A stretch of 64,000 nucleotides of DNA from Rhodocollybia butyracea (Eukaryota > Basidiomycota > Agaricomycetes > Agaricales > Omphalotaceae), in NCBI GenBank assembly GCA_015501585.1, contig JADNRY010000254.1:1-64000 (forward strand), in the 5' to 3' direction. This document shows, piece after piece, positions 33,808 through 44,615 of this stretch (position 1 is its first letter; every line of letters begins with the position of its first letter). The notes beneath the pieces are model-generated. The model searched no databases and was not told the DNA's origin. It was given only the letters and a program-made list of their open reading frames with translations. A program made the translations under genes and the position numbers.

Positions 33808-33936
33808 CTAATCAACCAGGCGTTGTTTTTGACGCTTCTCTGGTGGAATCACGAGAATGTAGCAGGACACGGGTACAGCCCTGACGCAGCGGCTGCACCC
33901 TGGAAAGACATAGATTGACAAACAACGGAATGGGTA
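33808..33936 (-). repeat. Ngaro terminal repeat B2
   Basis: 129 bp, starting CTAATCAACCAGGCGTTG and ending CGGAATGGGTA on the plus strand, matching 34,311-34,439. It forms the outer left end of the element. Confidence 0.9.
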
Positions 33937-33977
33937 CAAGCATGTACATAACCTATGTAGAGGGACAAGGGAGGGTG

Positions 33978-34310
33978 GGTAATGCAGAGAATACAAGAAA
34001 CAACAGACTGAGCTCGTCGGGTCAGAAAGAAAGCGCTAAGCTGACTACGACGGCTCACTTGATATAAGTAAGTAGAAATGGAAATGAGACATTGATGAAA
34101 GTGGCTGAAAAGCCAAGCACAAGTCAGATGGCTGCGAGCGCGCGGAGCGTACCTGACTGAAACAAGTGTACTACACCGACAGAAAGGAGAGCAGGGTCTG
34201 AGTCGCGCGGAGCGTACACTGACCGTCGGTGAGTGACGAGGCAAGAAAAAGAGTAGCCGCCGAACTTACCAGGTTGATTAGACTCTTGTAAATCAATCTT
34301 TTAAAACCAA
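33978..34310 (-). repeat. Ngaro repeat A2
   Basis: 333 bp, from GGTAATGCAGAGAATACAAG to CTTTTAAAACCAA on the plus strand, matching A1 at 38,423-38,765 (343 bp) apart from a 10-bp indel (AACAGGGCAG) and a few substitutions. It abuts B1 directly. Confidence 0.92.
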
Positions 34311-34439
34311 CTAATCAACCAGGCGTTGTTTTTGACGCTTCTCTGGTGGAATCACGAGAATGTAGCAGGACACGGGTACAGCCCTGACGCAGCGGCTGCA
34401 CCCTGGAAAGACATAGATTGACAAACAACGGAATGGGTA
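34311..34439 (-). repeat. Ngaro repeat B1
   Basis: Same length and nearly the same sequence as B2. It lies just downstream (minus sense) of the recombinase stop codon at 34,489. Confidence 0.9.
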
Positions 34440-34488
34440 AAAGGCTAAAAAGATGAAGATAGAGTGATGATGATGAGGAGGTGTGAAG

Positions 34489-35260
34489 TCAAGAGGCTTG
34501 CCGAGTGAAGATCAAGGCGGTCAACAGCACAGGATGTGTGCGGATGTAGATCTTGAATGATTCTGATGCCCAGCGTCCCGTCGCCTGAATAAGCTCAGCC
34601 GGGACACCTAAAGAAGCCAACCAAGTTGCGCCACCAGAACGGAGAGAGTGACCTGCAACATTGTCATTGAAAAAGGTTTGTAGGCGGCGAAGAAACCAAG
34701 ATCGTGTGGGGACAGACCCATCCAAGCGTACCCATAAATGCGGTAAGCCAGGAAATCGACGGTCACGTTCACGAAAGTACTGGGAAACGATGCGCACAGT
34801 GTAGTCTCTGTCATCGGAAGAGTTAATAATTACTTTGTTCCCTTCAAAAGTACGGTCTGCTTTGTGGGTAGGAAGATCAAATTCGAGGTGATTGCTGTCA
34901 ATCACCAGGGATGAACGCAAAGTCACCTTGCAAAAAATCTTGGAAATCCTTCCTATCCGGGAAGACCAATTCACCCAAACGCATAAGCGCAAAAAATCCA
35001 ACAAATAAGATAGCGAGGAAAAGCAAGTCGTCAAAGCTTGCTGAGGGATGGAGTTTGTCAAATGTTTCTGTGAGTTTGCTTTGACGTAATGGGCGCTTTC
35101 TCAAGGCAGCAGATGCATGAAGCTTTTTGCATCCTTTCAGAGTACGCTTGACAATAGGATGAATGCAGTTTTTTCGAATATCAGGGTAAAAAACCTCAAG
35201 CTGGTTGCATATCCCCGAAAGATAAGAGGATACTAATTTCGGTTTGATAAAGTGACACAT
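34489..35260 (-). pseudogene. Ngaro tyrosine recombinase (one frameshift)
   Basis: The 5' frame (35,260-34,898) contains GFFALMRLGELVFP, carrying the first catalytic Arg (MRLGE). The 3' frame (to 34,489) contains LPTHKADRTFEGNKV, AGHSLRSGGATWLASLG (HxxR box), IQATGRWAS and the Tyr in FKIYIRTHP. So all positions of the R-H-R-(H/W)-Y set are present, but the two halves are in different frames, meeting near 34,900-34,920 at the CATCCCTGGTGATTG stretch. The enzyme would insert the circular cDNA by site-specific recombination. Inactive as read. Confidence 0.85.
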
Positions 35261-35471
35261 ATACGTGATGTAGAAAGAGAGGGTGTCTGGACTCGGATCG
35301 AGTGGAAAGTCATGATTGGAGCAAAAATGGACATAAGATTGAACTGCCGAAGAGTAAGTTGCCCAAGAAGAAGGTTCAAGGACGCTTCCGAGAGCTACTG
35401 AACGTTCATGAAGTAAACGCTGTCGGCTCCAGACATCACGAACCGGTTGTCTGGAGGAAGAAGTGGTGTGT

Positions 35472-37251
35472 TCATTTCTCTTCTGCCCCCAGCACCAATT
35501 GAGGGGGTGTAAAACTGGAGATTTCCATGCTCAGTGCAAGCTGAGAGATCCGGATATAGTCAAAACGAGAAAGGGCATTGGCAATACTGTTGTCCTTGCC
35601 TGGGAGATGAACAACGCGGAATTGAACATTAGCACGGATTGAATGTTCAATAGCTGTGATTAAAAGGGGATTGTATAGTTGTTTTGCCTTCAAAGAGTTG
35701 AACATATTGACGGTGTTCATGTTGTCAGTGAACAGCATGAGACGGCGGAACAATGGATAAGATTCAATGGCGTGTAACAAAGCCGACACAATGGTGAGTG
35801 CCTCAAAATAAAAAAATAGGTTGTTCTGAGTTGTCAAGGATTGCACATTGGTAGCCCAACATTGCGCCGCCAAGCATAAACCAGAATCCCATTCCTGATG
35901 GACACCTGTCAGCAAACAAGAACAAATCTGCCTGTTCTTCACCCCACTCCTCGGCTTCCAGCATTCTAACGCCATCTAAAACCTCCAGTTTCTCTGCAAA
36001 CCATAACGGCTCTCGGCACACGGCTTTATTCACCCAAATTCTCTGGTCTGGCTTTTCCTTCCCAGCCATTTTCTTGTACAACGCAGAAAGGCCTGGACGA
36101 AGAAGCAGGTACACATTCAAGGACCAATTTATCCAACCAGCTAAATGCTGATACTCCTTTAGTGTCCAACAGTTACCTAGCCTTGCAAACTTTTGAATCA
36201 CATCGACTAGGTCTGACCTGGCTTCAGGAGCCATCGTTATTGTCATGTCATTTGGGTTGACATCGAAACCAACGATCTGTAGAGTATAGTCCCAAAGCTG
36301 CTTTGGTTTTTCATGCGGAATACCCAGCTCATCCCAAAGTTGGAGCAACCTGGTCTGTTTTGCAGGGTAAAAATTGTTGTATGGTGCGTAATATGTGAAA
36401 TTGTCATCAAATTCCCAGCTAAAATTATCGTCTACATAGGCAAGCAAATCCGCGAGCAGCTTCACATAGACTGCAATCCAGACTACCAATGCCATAAAGG
36501 TACCCCACAAACCGCCGCCATCTTGACTACCAAAGTTGTTACACCGGTCAATATGAAATTCATCCGCAATCTTTACCACTTGACGCATCTGCCAGCGAGG
36601 GTCCATGGGGATGCGACGATATGCTGCAGCAACGTCAGACTTGAACAAAACCAACCGCCTATGACGCCCGTATACGCGACAAACACGGAGGAGGATTGCA
36701 CCCAAGTCATGTAAGTCATCCAACTTAACAGCTACGTCTTTCCGATTGATGAAGGAATTCAGTGGGAATGGCTCTGCACTATGGTTCACGGCCAAGCGAG
36801 AATGTGGTTTAGGCACGACAACCACTGGGACTGATTGCATACCAGGTAACAAGAAGGGGAAACCAGGTGAGAAACATTGTTCTTGAATTTCTTTGTCCCG
36901 TTGTTCACATGCGAAAGCGATGTGTTTAGGATCACAAAGTTCATAAGAACGGTCGAGTGTAGTTGGAACTGTAGGATCATCTGTCATAGCTCGAGGCCAA
37001 AACCCTTGCCGCAAACCTGTAACCATGGATTGGACGAGAGGGCAATTTGGGTGAGAACAAAGGAGAAATTCAAAACGGTCTACGTTGACAGGTGTAGTGA
37101 TTCGGAAAAGATGTGGATTCTGTTTTATAGTATTCAACACAACGTTGTTTAGCACTTCATTAGCAGGGGGACGAGGTAAGGGAGGAAGTGAAAAGCAGTG
37201 ATAACCTATGTGTTGGATTGTCTGAACTATCCCATAAAAGAGACCGCGCAA
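35472..37251 (-). pseudogene. Ngaro reverse transcriptase-RNase H (one frameshift)
   Basis: The open frame 37,251-35,803 has RT features: VPKPHSRLAVNHS, 'LVLFKSDVAAAYRRIPM', GGGLWGTFMALVVW, then the catalytic LLAYVDDNFSW (YVDD) and GFDVNPNDM. The RNase H part begins LFLFADRCPSGMGFW. The frame then changes at about 35,805-35,830, and the rest is in 35,830-35,472: FEALTIVSALLHAIE, MLFTDNMNTV and HLPGKDNSIANALSRFD, the E, D and H..D residues of RNase H. It copies element RNA into DNA. Inactive as read because of the frame change inside RNase H. Confidence 0.88.
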
Positions 37252-37274
37252 AACAAGGACGACGAGATGAGCGC

Positions 37275-38448
37275 TCAGTCAGGGCAGTTGACTTTGGTAT
37301 GATTGTTTTTGTGGCACTTTCCACAGATGTGGAGGTAACGACAGGAGTGTGCATTGTTGGGACAGCGACCATCATTGAATCTCTTACAGGGTTCTTGACA
37401 GAGATTTTTGGGAGGCTTGGTTGTCGAGGTGGACTCATGTGGGGAGGACGCTTGGATCCAATGGATGAAGAGGTCATGGAACTCTGAAAAATCGGTGAGT
37501 TCATACTGTCTTGTTTGTGAGACTCGGAAACGGATCGCCTTGTTGTAGTTGAGGACTTTATGGTGGTCACGTGGCTCCGAAAAGGCGCACAATGTGCTTG
37601 CAATATCGGTCAAGTTCGTCTGCGCGGTGGGGGAAGACAAAAGTAATTGCTCGCTTGAAACGGGCGAAAACAATTTGCCAGTCACCAGAGTTGGAGACTT
37701 TCTTCCCAGCAACCAGTTGGCCGAATTTGAACTCGATGTCTCCGATTTTCTCTGTTTGACATTCATCCTGGGTAGTGGCATGCATGGTGGAGAAGATGTG
37801 GTCAAAACGGGCTGGTTTGCCTGTAACAATGTCATCCCAATCTTCGGAGGAGTAAACGGGACAATCAGGCTGTGATTGGATGGATGCTTGAGTGATCTTT
37901 GGTTCCCGCATATAGTTTTCGAGTAAAGCACGAGTTTTCTCAAGCGTATTCGAGAGTTTGAGCCGTGAATCAGGGGGACGAATGAGCCACGGTAACGTCG
38001 ACATGTCAATCTTTCGCCGAGTGGTACGTTCGCCTTCAGATTCACTTTCTGATCCTGACCCGTCGCTGTTATGTAGCATTCGTTTGTGAGCCGTTCCAGC
38101 AAGGTCAGTTTGCGCTTTGTTGAGTTCTCCGCCGGCATCTCCTCCAGCAGCGGCGTTACTCTTCCTGGTCTCGATGGAGTCAAGGAGTTTGAGGTAGAAG
38201 GCGAGGCTTTGGGAAAGAGACTCGGGCGTGAGTGATTTCGGAGCAAAAATGGCTTGTATTTCGAGTAAAGCGGATACTTTTGATGTGTCTCCTTTCTCAA
38301 AATTCTTGACCACATCCATGCATTTCTGCGTGAGCTCGGCAGCTTCGTTGACTCTGTTGGGACTGCTGTTGTCCTTGTGCATCTCCTTCAGACATGTAGT
38401 TGAACAAAGTGATGTATAAAGAGGTAATGCAGAGAATACAAGAAACAA
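37275..38448 (-). pseudogene. Ngaro gag-like protein with CCCH zinc finger (one frameshift)
   Basis: The N-terminal frame (38,448-37,567) holds NRVNEAAELTQKCMDV, an acidic Ser-rich stretch (GSGSESESEGE), RTTRRKIDMSTLPWLI and FARFKRAITFVFPHRADEL, the capsid-like part. A one-base shift at about 37,567-37,575 (in GGAGCCACGTGACC) is needed to reach the C-terminal frame (to 37,275): 'RQYELTDFSEFHDLFIHW', then CKRFNDGRCPNNAHSCRYLH, a CCCH zinc finger, and ICGKCHKNNH. This could be a programmed frameshift or a mutation; the other two ORFs also being broken favours mutation. Confidence 0.8.
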
Positions 38449-38765
38449 CAGACTGAGCTCGTCGGGTCAGAAAGAAAGCGCTAAGCTGACTACGACGGCT
38501 CACTTGATATAAGTAAGTAGAAATGGAAATGAGACATTGATGAAAGTGGCTGAAAAGCCAAGCACAAGTCAGAACAGGGCAGATGGCTGCGAGCGCGCGG
38601 AGCGTACCTGACTGAAACAAGTGTACTACACCGACAGAAAGGAGAGCAGGGTCTGAGTCGCGCGGAGCGTACACTGACTGTCGGTGAGTGACGAGGCAAG
38701 AAAAAGAGTAGCCGCCGAACTTACCAGGTTGATTAGACTCTTGTAAATCAATCTTTTAAAACCAA
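38423..38765 (-). repeat. Ngaro terminal repeat A1
   Basis: 343-bp copy of A2 in the same orientation. Its right edge (CTTTTAAAACCAA) is the 5' end of the element in minus-strand sense and should contain the transcription start. Confidence 0.92.
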
Positions 38766-39019
38766 TTAAGCCAAGACCGTGGACACCGACCGACTGTCCG
38801 CTTATGTAATTTCCTTTTCTGGAAAGGTCAAAGCGATGAAACGTCGCCTCTTTATTGTATACCGTCTCTTCTATCGTCTACCTTGTTATACTCACTAACA
38901 ATGTAACGACATGCTGAAATTTACCCACCGATTACCTATCATACACCTAAGAACTCTCAAGGCGGTTTGCGCTTTGTCTTCCGTGATAATATTGACACGA
39001 CGAGACAGCCCAGTACAGG

Positions 39020-40181
39020 CTAAATGGTACTAGAAACTTTGTAAGTCATTATATCAGACAGAATCTGACATAAAGTACTCACTAAAACTGTCTTGCACCC
39101 CTCTTTGTGGCAGGAAATCACAAACAAATTATCTGGGTCAATAATCTGTTCACCGCAGATGCATTCGCGTGCTTGGTCAAGCATCTTCTCGGTAACAGTG
39201 CGCTTGCACCGAGATCTAGTACCACCGCTAGCACTCATTTCCGGAACTCCAACTGTGGGCAGATCAGGAGGTTTGTTCAAGGGCTGGTTTGAGGCTTGTA
39301 TGGGAGGATCTGAGACCAAAGGCTCAGGAGGCTGGTTCGAAGCTGCAAGAAGGTGAGTCTCCCTTGATACTAATATCGTGTTCATCAATTCACTTACGGC
39401 GAATATCACACAGGATCTCATCTGGCGTTGGCAGGCCCTCGATCTCTTCATCCAATGGCGGCATATCCTTCTCAGGCCCACCATACGAGATGCTAATATC
39501 TGAAAATTTGATATCAAAGTTTGGCGCAGGACCTTTTTTTTGCAGTCGACGCTCACGAAGCCTTTCCCTGTTGGTCATCCCTTCTCCTCTGTTGGGATCA
39601 CTAGGTTCACCGTCGGAATCGGAGTCTACGGCAGCTTTTTGTTTACCCCGACGGACCATTCGCCTGTGCGCTATCTCTTGTTCATCAGGTTCTGATACAT
39701 TTATATCATTATCTTGTCCTGTTTCTGAGATTTTGTCAATGTTATCCCTGTATAAAACACTCATCAGTCGCCTGAAATTCAACAACTTGAGAATTCAACA
39801 CACGTTAATGCAAGCAAGATTTGAATTATGAGCTTCTGAAATCACCACACGATTATTTTTCCTGTTTTGTAGCTGAACTTCCTTTTGGCGGTGAGTCCAG
39901 ACATTCTTCTTGAGGTCGTTTTCATTTTTGCCGATGCTGTACAGTACGCTACAATACGGCCTGCAGCCTGAAAATAAGACCGCCCCGGGACCAAGAGTAT
40001 GTGACCTCAATGTGACCTCAGGGTTTGATGGCATCTGAGTGAGTGTTAGCAAAGGTACTGGGTTTCGTACTTTTATTGTACTTTTATCAATATAATCAAG
40101 GTACTTTATTTTCACATACTTGACAGGTACTTGATGCCATACTTCGGCAGAGTACTTGAGTACCGGATGTACTGATAGCAT
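39020..40181 (-). CDS. Uncharacterised protein with PHD-like Cys cluster (partial model)
   Basis: Linked minus-strand exons are about 40,181-39,800 (only its end, VISEAHNSNLACIN, looks coding), about 39,770-39,400 and about 39,345-39,020. The middle exon has MSVLYRDNIDKISETGQ, EIAHRRMVRRGKQKAAVDSD and a Ser/Asp/Glu-rich stretch, then FSDISISYGGPEKDMPPLDE. The last is Pro-rich and ends ARECICGEQIIDPDNLFVIS-CHKEGCKTV, where C-x-C-G...C...GC resembles the first half of a PHD finger. The usual W-Y-H-x-x-C follow-up is not visible, so the gene is truncated or continues by an unseen exon. It may be chromatin- or transposon-related. Boundaries are approximate. Confidence 0.45.
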
Positions 40182-40190
40182 GTTATACCT
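40030..40190. repeat. GTAC-rich repeat (partner near 41,440-41,600)
   Basis: Dense GTACTT/AAGTAC words (GGTACTGGGTTTCGTACTTT, AAGGTACTTTATTTTCAC, CAGGTACTTGATGCC). A similar, partly inverted tract lies 1.4 kb away, flanking the small gene at 40,581-41,125. Confidence 0.5.
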
Positions 40191-40580
40191 CTCCTTTTGC
40201 GCACCTCAGATCGTGTTTATTATATAAGCCCACCCCAAACGCCATACATATGAGCTCATCGCAATGGCTTTGCAGTAACTGCAGCTGTCATAAGGAATTT
40301 ACTGATATCCAGACATCATCGTCATACTACCTTTCTACCACACATTTTTAGACCTGGAAGCATGAGTAAAGTCTCAACTTAGGCTCAAGGAGAAAGTGGT
40401 CTATTCAGCCTATATACAATATATAACAAGTGCAAAGATATTCAAATAAGGAGAATTTGGTTTTGATATACAAGTCCGAAGGTAGATATAGAAACTGAAC
40501 GCTTACCTACAAACATCCAATAGCTCTGTAATTACAATAATATTAAGTAAAGCTTCACTATCCCAAAGTGTGATGTGTTA

Positions 40581-41125
40581 TCAAGTGAAAGCGCCTCCAA
40601 TCAAATCCCCGGACCCCAACAAGAGTGCCAGACCCAAGCTTGCTGAGGCCTCCTCTGCCAGACTGTTATCTGCAGGCGGTGAATCATACTCAAAGCAGTC
40701 ATCCTTGAGTGAATCCAGCACTTGTTTGTTCTTACACCGAGACCATTGTGTCCAAAGTTCCAAGATCGGATGTACTTGGGGAGAAACTGATGCAACGATC
40801 TCCAAAATTCTGGGCTTTGCTTCCGGCAGTGCTTCAATTATTTCCGAATTTTCATACCCATGGCTATCCACTGCACTGTATGACAATCGGACTAGCCAGT
40901 AAATTTAACCAAAGCTTACCTCGGTGCGGTACCAGCTGCACCCCAAAAGTTGGCACCGTTGGGATTGAGTTGAGTTCCGCCAATATCTGTTTGACAATCG
41001 TTGGGCGCCTTTTTCCTTGAGAAGAGGCTCTTCAGCCAATTCCAAGCCAATTCAGCATGTTGGAAGTCTCGAAAATGGCTAGAACGGTGGGGTGGAGCAG
41101 TGTGCTGCCAGGCGTCCCGAAGCAC
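40581..41125 (-). CDS. Hypothetical protein, 166 residues
   Basis: Two exons, 41125-40920 and 40875-40581, join in frame over a 44-bp GT-AG intron. The protein starts MLRDAWQHTAPPHRSSHFRD, has a charged middle and ends in a small hydrophobic stretch, ASLGLALLLGSGDLIGG. No domain recognised. No signal peptide; the C-terminal hydrophobic segment could be a weak membrane or packing helix. Both exons being open over their full length is the main support. Confidence 0.4.
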
Positions 41126-42104
41126 TGTTCAAGTTGTTCCGAGCATCTGATCTGAGCATCTCTGACTTTTTTTCAACATTTTGTGGTCCGTAGACTTGCT
41201 ATCTAGGCTGTGTGCGTTTGCAACGGCCCCCATAAACGTATTTGATCAGTACTTGGCCGCATCAATAAATTCAAACTCCGCTACTTAGGAACTTCTTGAC
41301 ATGTAAATGACGACATGTTATTTTGTTACCCTCGATGCTCTACATAGTCAATCAGGGTGCTTGAAGGTTACTACAATTAGGCCATGCTTGCTCAAGCTTA
41401 AGAATCACGAAATTACAGGAAATACATCGCAATTATTAATATAAGTATTTAAGTAGCCAAGTACGATCAAAGTACACTAAGTTACTTTGTCGTACTTGTA
41501 CGTGACAAAGTAACTTAAGTACCTTAAGTACCTTTAAAGTACCTTTTGTAAAGACAAGTACGAAAATTTAAAGTCCGCCAAGTACCTTTGTCACCCACCC
41601 ATCTGAGTGGGACGGATTGAACAGTACCTCGCATGATATCAAGATAATATATAGGTATACGTACCTATGATTTGCCGGTCTGTATAGTTCCATGCTTCTC
41701 AGTCATTCAAATCATACAAGTCAGTGCCATGTTTGCGTTTACGACTTTTTGAGCCATTGAATATGATCGGCGATATGTTCTCTTGATCTGAAGTAGATAT
41801 CCCGGGCTGAACAGGATGTGAACCTTGCTGATGTAAAGGAGTATGGGGTTGTAAAGGACGCGGTGTTGCTGGTGGATGGGAGTGAAAATAATTATGAGTA
41901 CCAGCCGGTATCAGAGGCCAAAGGAGTGGAAAGATTAGATATCTGAGGCCATGTATGGCTGTGAGTTAACGAGCACGTACTGGGGGGCTCAGAATGGTAA
42001 TCCCCGCGGTGATTCAGCAAGCAATAAACAAATTTAATCTATATACGGTATCGATCACGAGTTAAACCACGGATAACTGTGACTGTCCCGTAACCGTGGA
42101 AAAA
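41126..42104. other. Intergenic, GTAC-rich repeat, no gene seen
   Basis: Contains a run of TACTT/AAGTAC words at about 41,440-41,600 similar to one at 40,030-40,190. No gene supported. Confidence 0.5.
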
Positions 42105-42450
42105 TCACCATCCCATATCCATTCGGGCACCCAGAAATTGGCAATCCATGGCAGTCCCTAGTGGTAAGAGATCAAAGTTCGGCGTCATAAAGGGCTCTAT
42201 GGCGGGCACATGATACAATTGTACGGACAACCTCTGCACACACAGTATCGGTGGAAGCAAGAAGAAGCATAAAACCAAGAACTCGGGCTCGAGTGAGTTT
42301 ATCCTTGTCTTCAAGCACAGATTGCTGGAAATTGTTGAATACGGTTGTGTATGCAGTGAGATTATTCGGAGCTCTAAGTTTGTGCTGCACATCCTTAGGA
42401 GGAGGAAGAAGCCCTGGAGACAGTCCTTCAATAGTTATTGGTAAAACCAT
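42105..42450 (-). pseudogene. HNH-family N-terminal fragment
   Basis: Near copy of the first exon of the 24.1-25.2 kb gene: MVLPITIEGLSPGLLPPPKD, then LEDKDKLTRARVLGFMLLLA and VVRTIVSCARH. Homology ends near 42,175 and the nuclease domain is absent. It marks the left edge of the duplicated segment that also carries NLR copy C. Confidence 0.85.
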
Positions 42451-42469
42451 ACCCGGGCCGTCGATGGAT

Positions 42470-44615
42470 GAGTGTCCGGCCGTATCGTTGTTCAGACGCC
42501 CACCATGAGTCCTTTAACAACGCAACTCCTCGTTTTTCTCTCTCTCTCTCTCAAGGCTTCTTATTTTGCTCGTCATGATTGGGCCGCGGCGGCTGGAAGA
42601 CAACAAACAATGGAGGCTGAAATCTGGTTAGACCAAGGTGGCTGGTACGTTCACCCACTTGGTTTGAATTCAAAGCTAAGACTCTTGAATACTCCAGTAA
42701 TGAACAATTTGGTCTGACTCGCGTTAAAACTCGACAATTCTCAGACCAGACATGCCAGTAAAAATCTCTCTATCAGCAGTTTGCCCAGGATGCCCTCAAC
42801 GACTTGCCTCAAACCGTGACACAATTTGGCCAAGAGCAATGCCGCCTCCTATACCATGATAACAATGGCACATCTCAGCAGCAACTACCTGTTTATTGAA
42901 CGCTGGACGAAGGTGATACAAAGAGGTGATTAATTGATTTGGCAGGCGTTGACTCAATGTCCAAAGCGTTGTCGATCATACTATCCATGAAACTAGATAC
43001 TTTGACGAGTCCTACATGTCCTCATCACCTTTATGGCTGGGTACAACTTGACCATATTCTCAAGTTTCACGACGCCGTCTCCAATCTTTTCATTAGCTAT
43101 ATCATTAAGTATGTAGTCTCGCACGCCAGAACTTTGAGAGTAAAGAAACTTGTTCACTCATGGAAATGCTATATGTGGTATACATGTAAGTAGTATTATT
43201 ATGAACAGCGTATGAAATTCTGAACGTATACAAATTCTTAGTAGTAATGATCAAGACGTATCCATAGGTCTGCCATTCACCGATACTACAATTGGATGTT
43301 GTGGCTTTTGGGTTCTACAAGCACCACGACGTCAAGAGTTGGAACTTTTGTGCTTATGTTGTCGTTTTCGCAGAACAGAGGGGACGCTAAGGCTGTCATG
43401 AGAAACACAAATATACTTATCAAACATGGCAACGACTCACTAGGTACTATGTACAGCTCACTCATTGAGGGTATTCCTTCAAACTCAGTCACTACAAAGG
43501 GCGTAGCCGGTTCGTAAGCCATTTGTTCTCTGATTCCAGAAAACACTGTGGCAAGAGAGTGTCAGTGGTGCCGGTGATGGCTCTGTTGAACCTTCTTCGA
43601 GTGAGATGCTGGAGGGCGTGGGCAAGTAAGAGCAACAGTAATGCTCGACTGAAGGCGGAAGCAGCTATTCCTGGGTTTTGTTCTGACGGGTTCAGGACAT
43701 TTCTACTCGAGTGCTACAAAACATCTCTAAAACTAGAATACGATGCTGCACAGCTGTCGAGCGCATCTTCGTGTTGGTAACCGAGGAAAACAAATGTAAG
43801 GCGTCAAATTAATAGGAGGAATCGAACACAAGGAATAACGAACAGATACTCTGCTCAATTCTTTCTGCTACTCGCACACAGGAACATTCGTGTCCCGAGA
43901 ACTGTACCTTTGAAGATGTTACATAGATGGAGATGTGCACATTAGAGCTATACTGGAGTTCGACTCGAATCCACGTGGTAGGTTGGGAGGCTTTTGTATC
44001 GTTCAACCGAGCCAGCCGCATCAGGAGCTTTTATATGTTTCATGCGTTGCGAGTGTACAAATGAGATGGAAGAAAGAATCGAGGCCGCCCAATTGCAATT
44101 TGTCACCATTTGTAGGCTTGTAGAAAATTCAACTTGGGCGAGAAATTTTGAAAGCTAAAGGCCTGGCTACAATGTTTCGTAGGAAACGATTCTAGAGATG
44201 GTTTCCATCCGACCAGGATTCAAGTTCGAGCGCTGAGAATAAATATTGATCAGACTCCAATATAAGAGCTGGCGAGTAGTACCACGTACCGTGCGCGTCT
44301 AGCAGCAAGTCGAATGATTAACCAAATCTATCACCTCGTAGCACAACTAATCTCCAGGGTTCAGATCGTTCTTCAGGTCCTCAGGCGCGCGCATGCGTAG
44401 TGGCTGCTGAACAGCTTCATGGTGGTCAGGACACTAGCTGGGTGAAGGCACTTGTGTGTCGGTTTCTCGTAACAGCGTTGACAGTATCCAGAATGAGGAA
44501 AGGAACACGGGAGCGATTGAGGCACGTGTTGCCGTAAACGTGTCACTAATAACTATCTCAGATCCCAGGCTTGTTCCTTCTTTGGCTGGGACCGCCACCA
44601 TCATCGATTTTGGAT
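42470..44615. repeat. Segmental duplication block (partner of 26,430-29,233)
   Basis: Ordered similarity to 26.4-29.2 kb, strongest from about 44,190 (TTCTAGAGATGGTTTCCATC onward) into the NLR start, where the copies are almost identical. No named gene inside. Confidence 0.65.

Larger units (their letters stand above)
33808..38765 (-). mobile_element. Ngaro-type (DIRS order) tyrosine-recombinase retrotransposon, full-length structure, frames broken
   Basis: Reading the minus strand the order is A1 (38,765-38,423), gag, RT-RNase H, tyrosine recombinase, B1 (34,439-34,311), A2 (34,310-33,978), 41 bp, B2 (33,936-33,808). A1/A2 and B1/B2 are near-identical direct repeats. The A1-ORFs-B1A2B2 'split direct repeat' plan with a tyrosine recombinase in place of a DDE integrase is the definition of Ngaro elements, known from Coprinopsis and Phanerochaete. 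No target duplication is seen, as expected for recombinase insertion. All three coding regions carry one frame break each. A2 lacks a 10-bp stretch present in A1; B1 and B2 are both 129 bp. Confidence 0.93.

Noticed and set aside
33849..34244. Minus ORFs inside the Ngaro A repeats (also 38,297-38,674)
   Set aside because: They occur in both non-coding repeat copies because the repeats are identical; not a separate gene.
37560..37580. Programmed frameshift in Ngaro gag
   Set aside because: No slippery heptamer is evident and the other two ORFs are also frame-broken, so mutation or sequencing error is the simpler reading.
33808..38765. Alternative reading as a DIRS1-type or Gypsy element
   Set aside because: The terminal repeats are direct and split (A1...B1A2B2), not inverted as in DIRS1, and the element encodes a tyrosine recombinase instead of an rve integrase.
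39289..39831. 180-codon plus ORF over the PHD-like gene
   Set aside because: Antisense to better-supported minus exons with matching splice sites; Ser/Arg-rich composition typical of a shadow of an acidic coding region.
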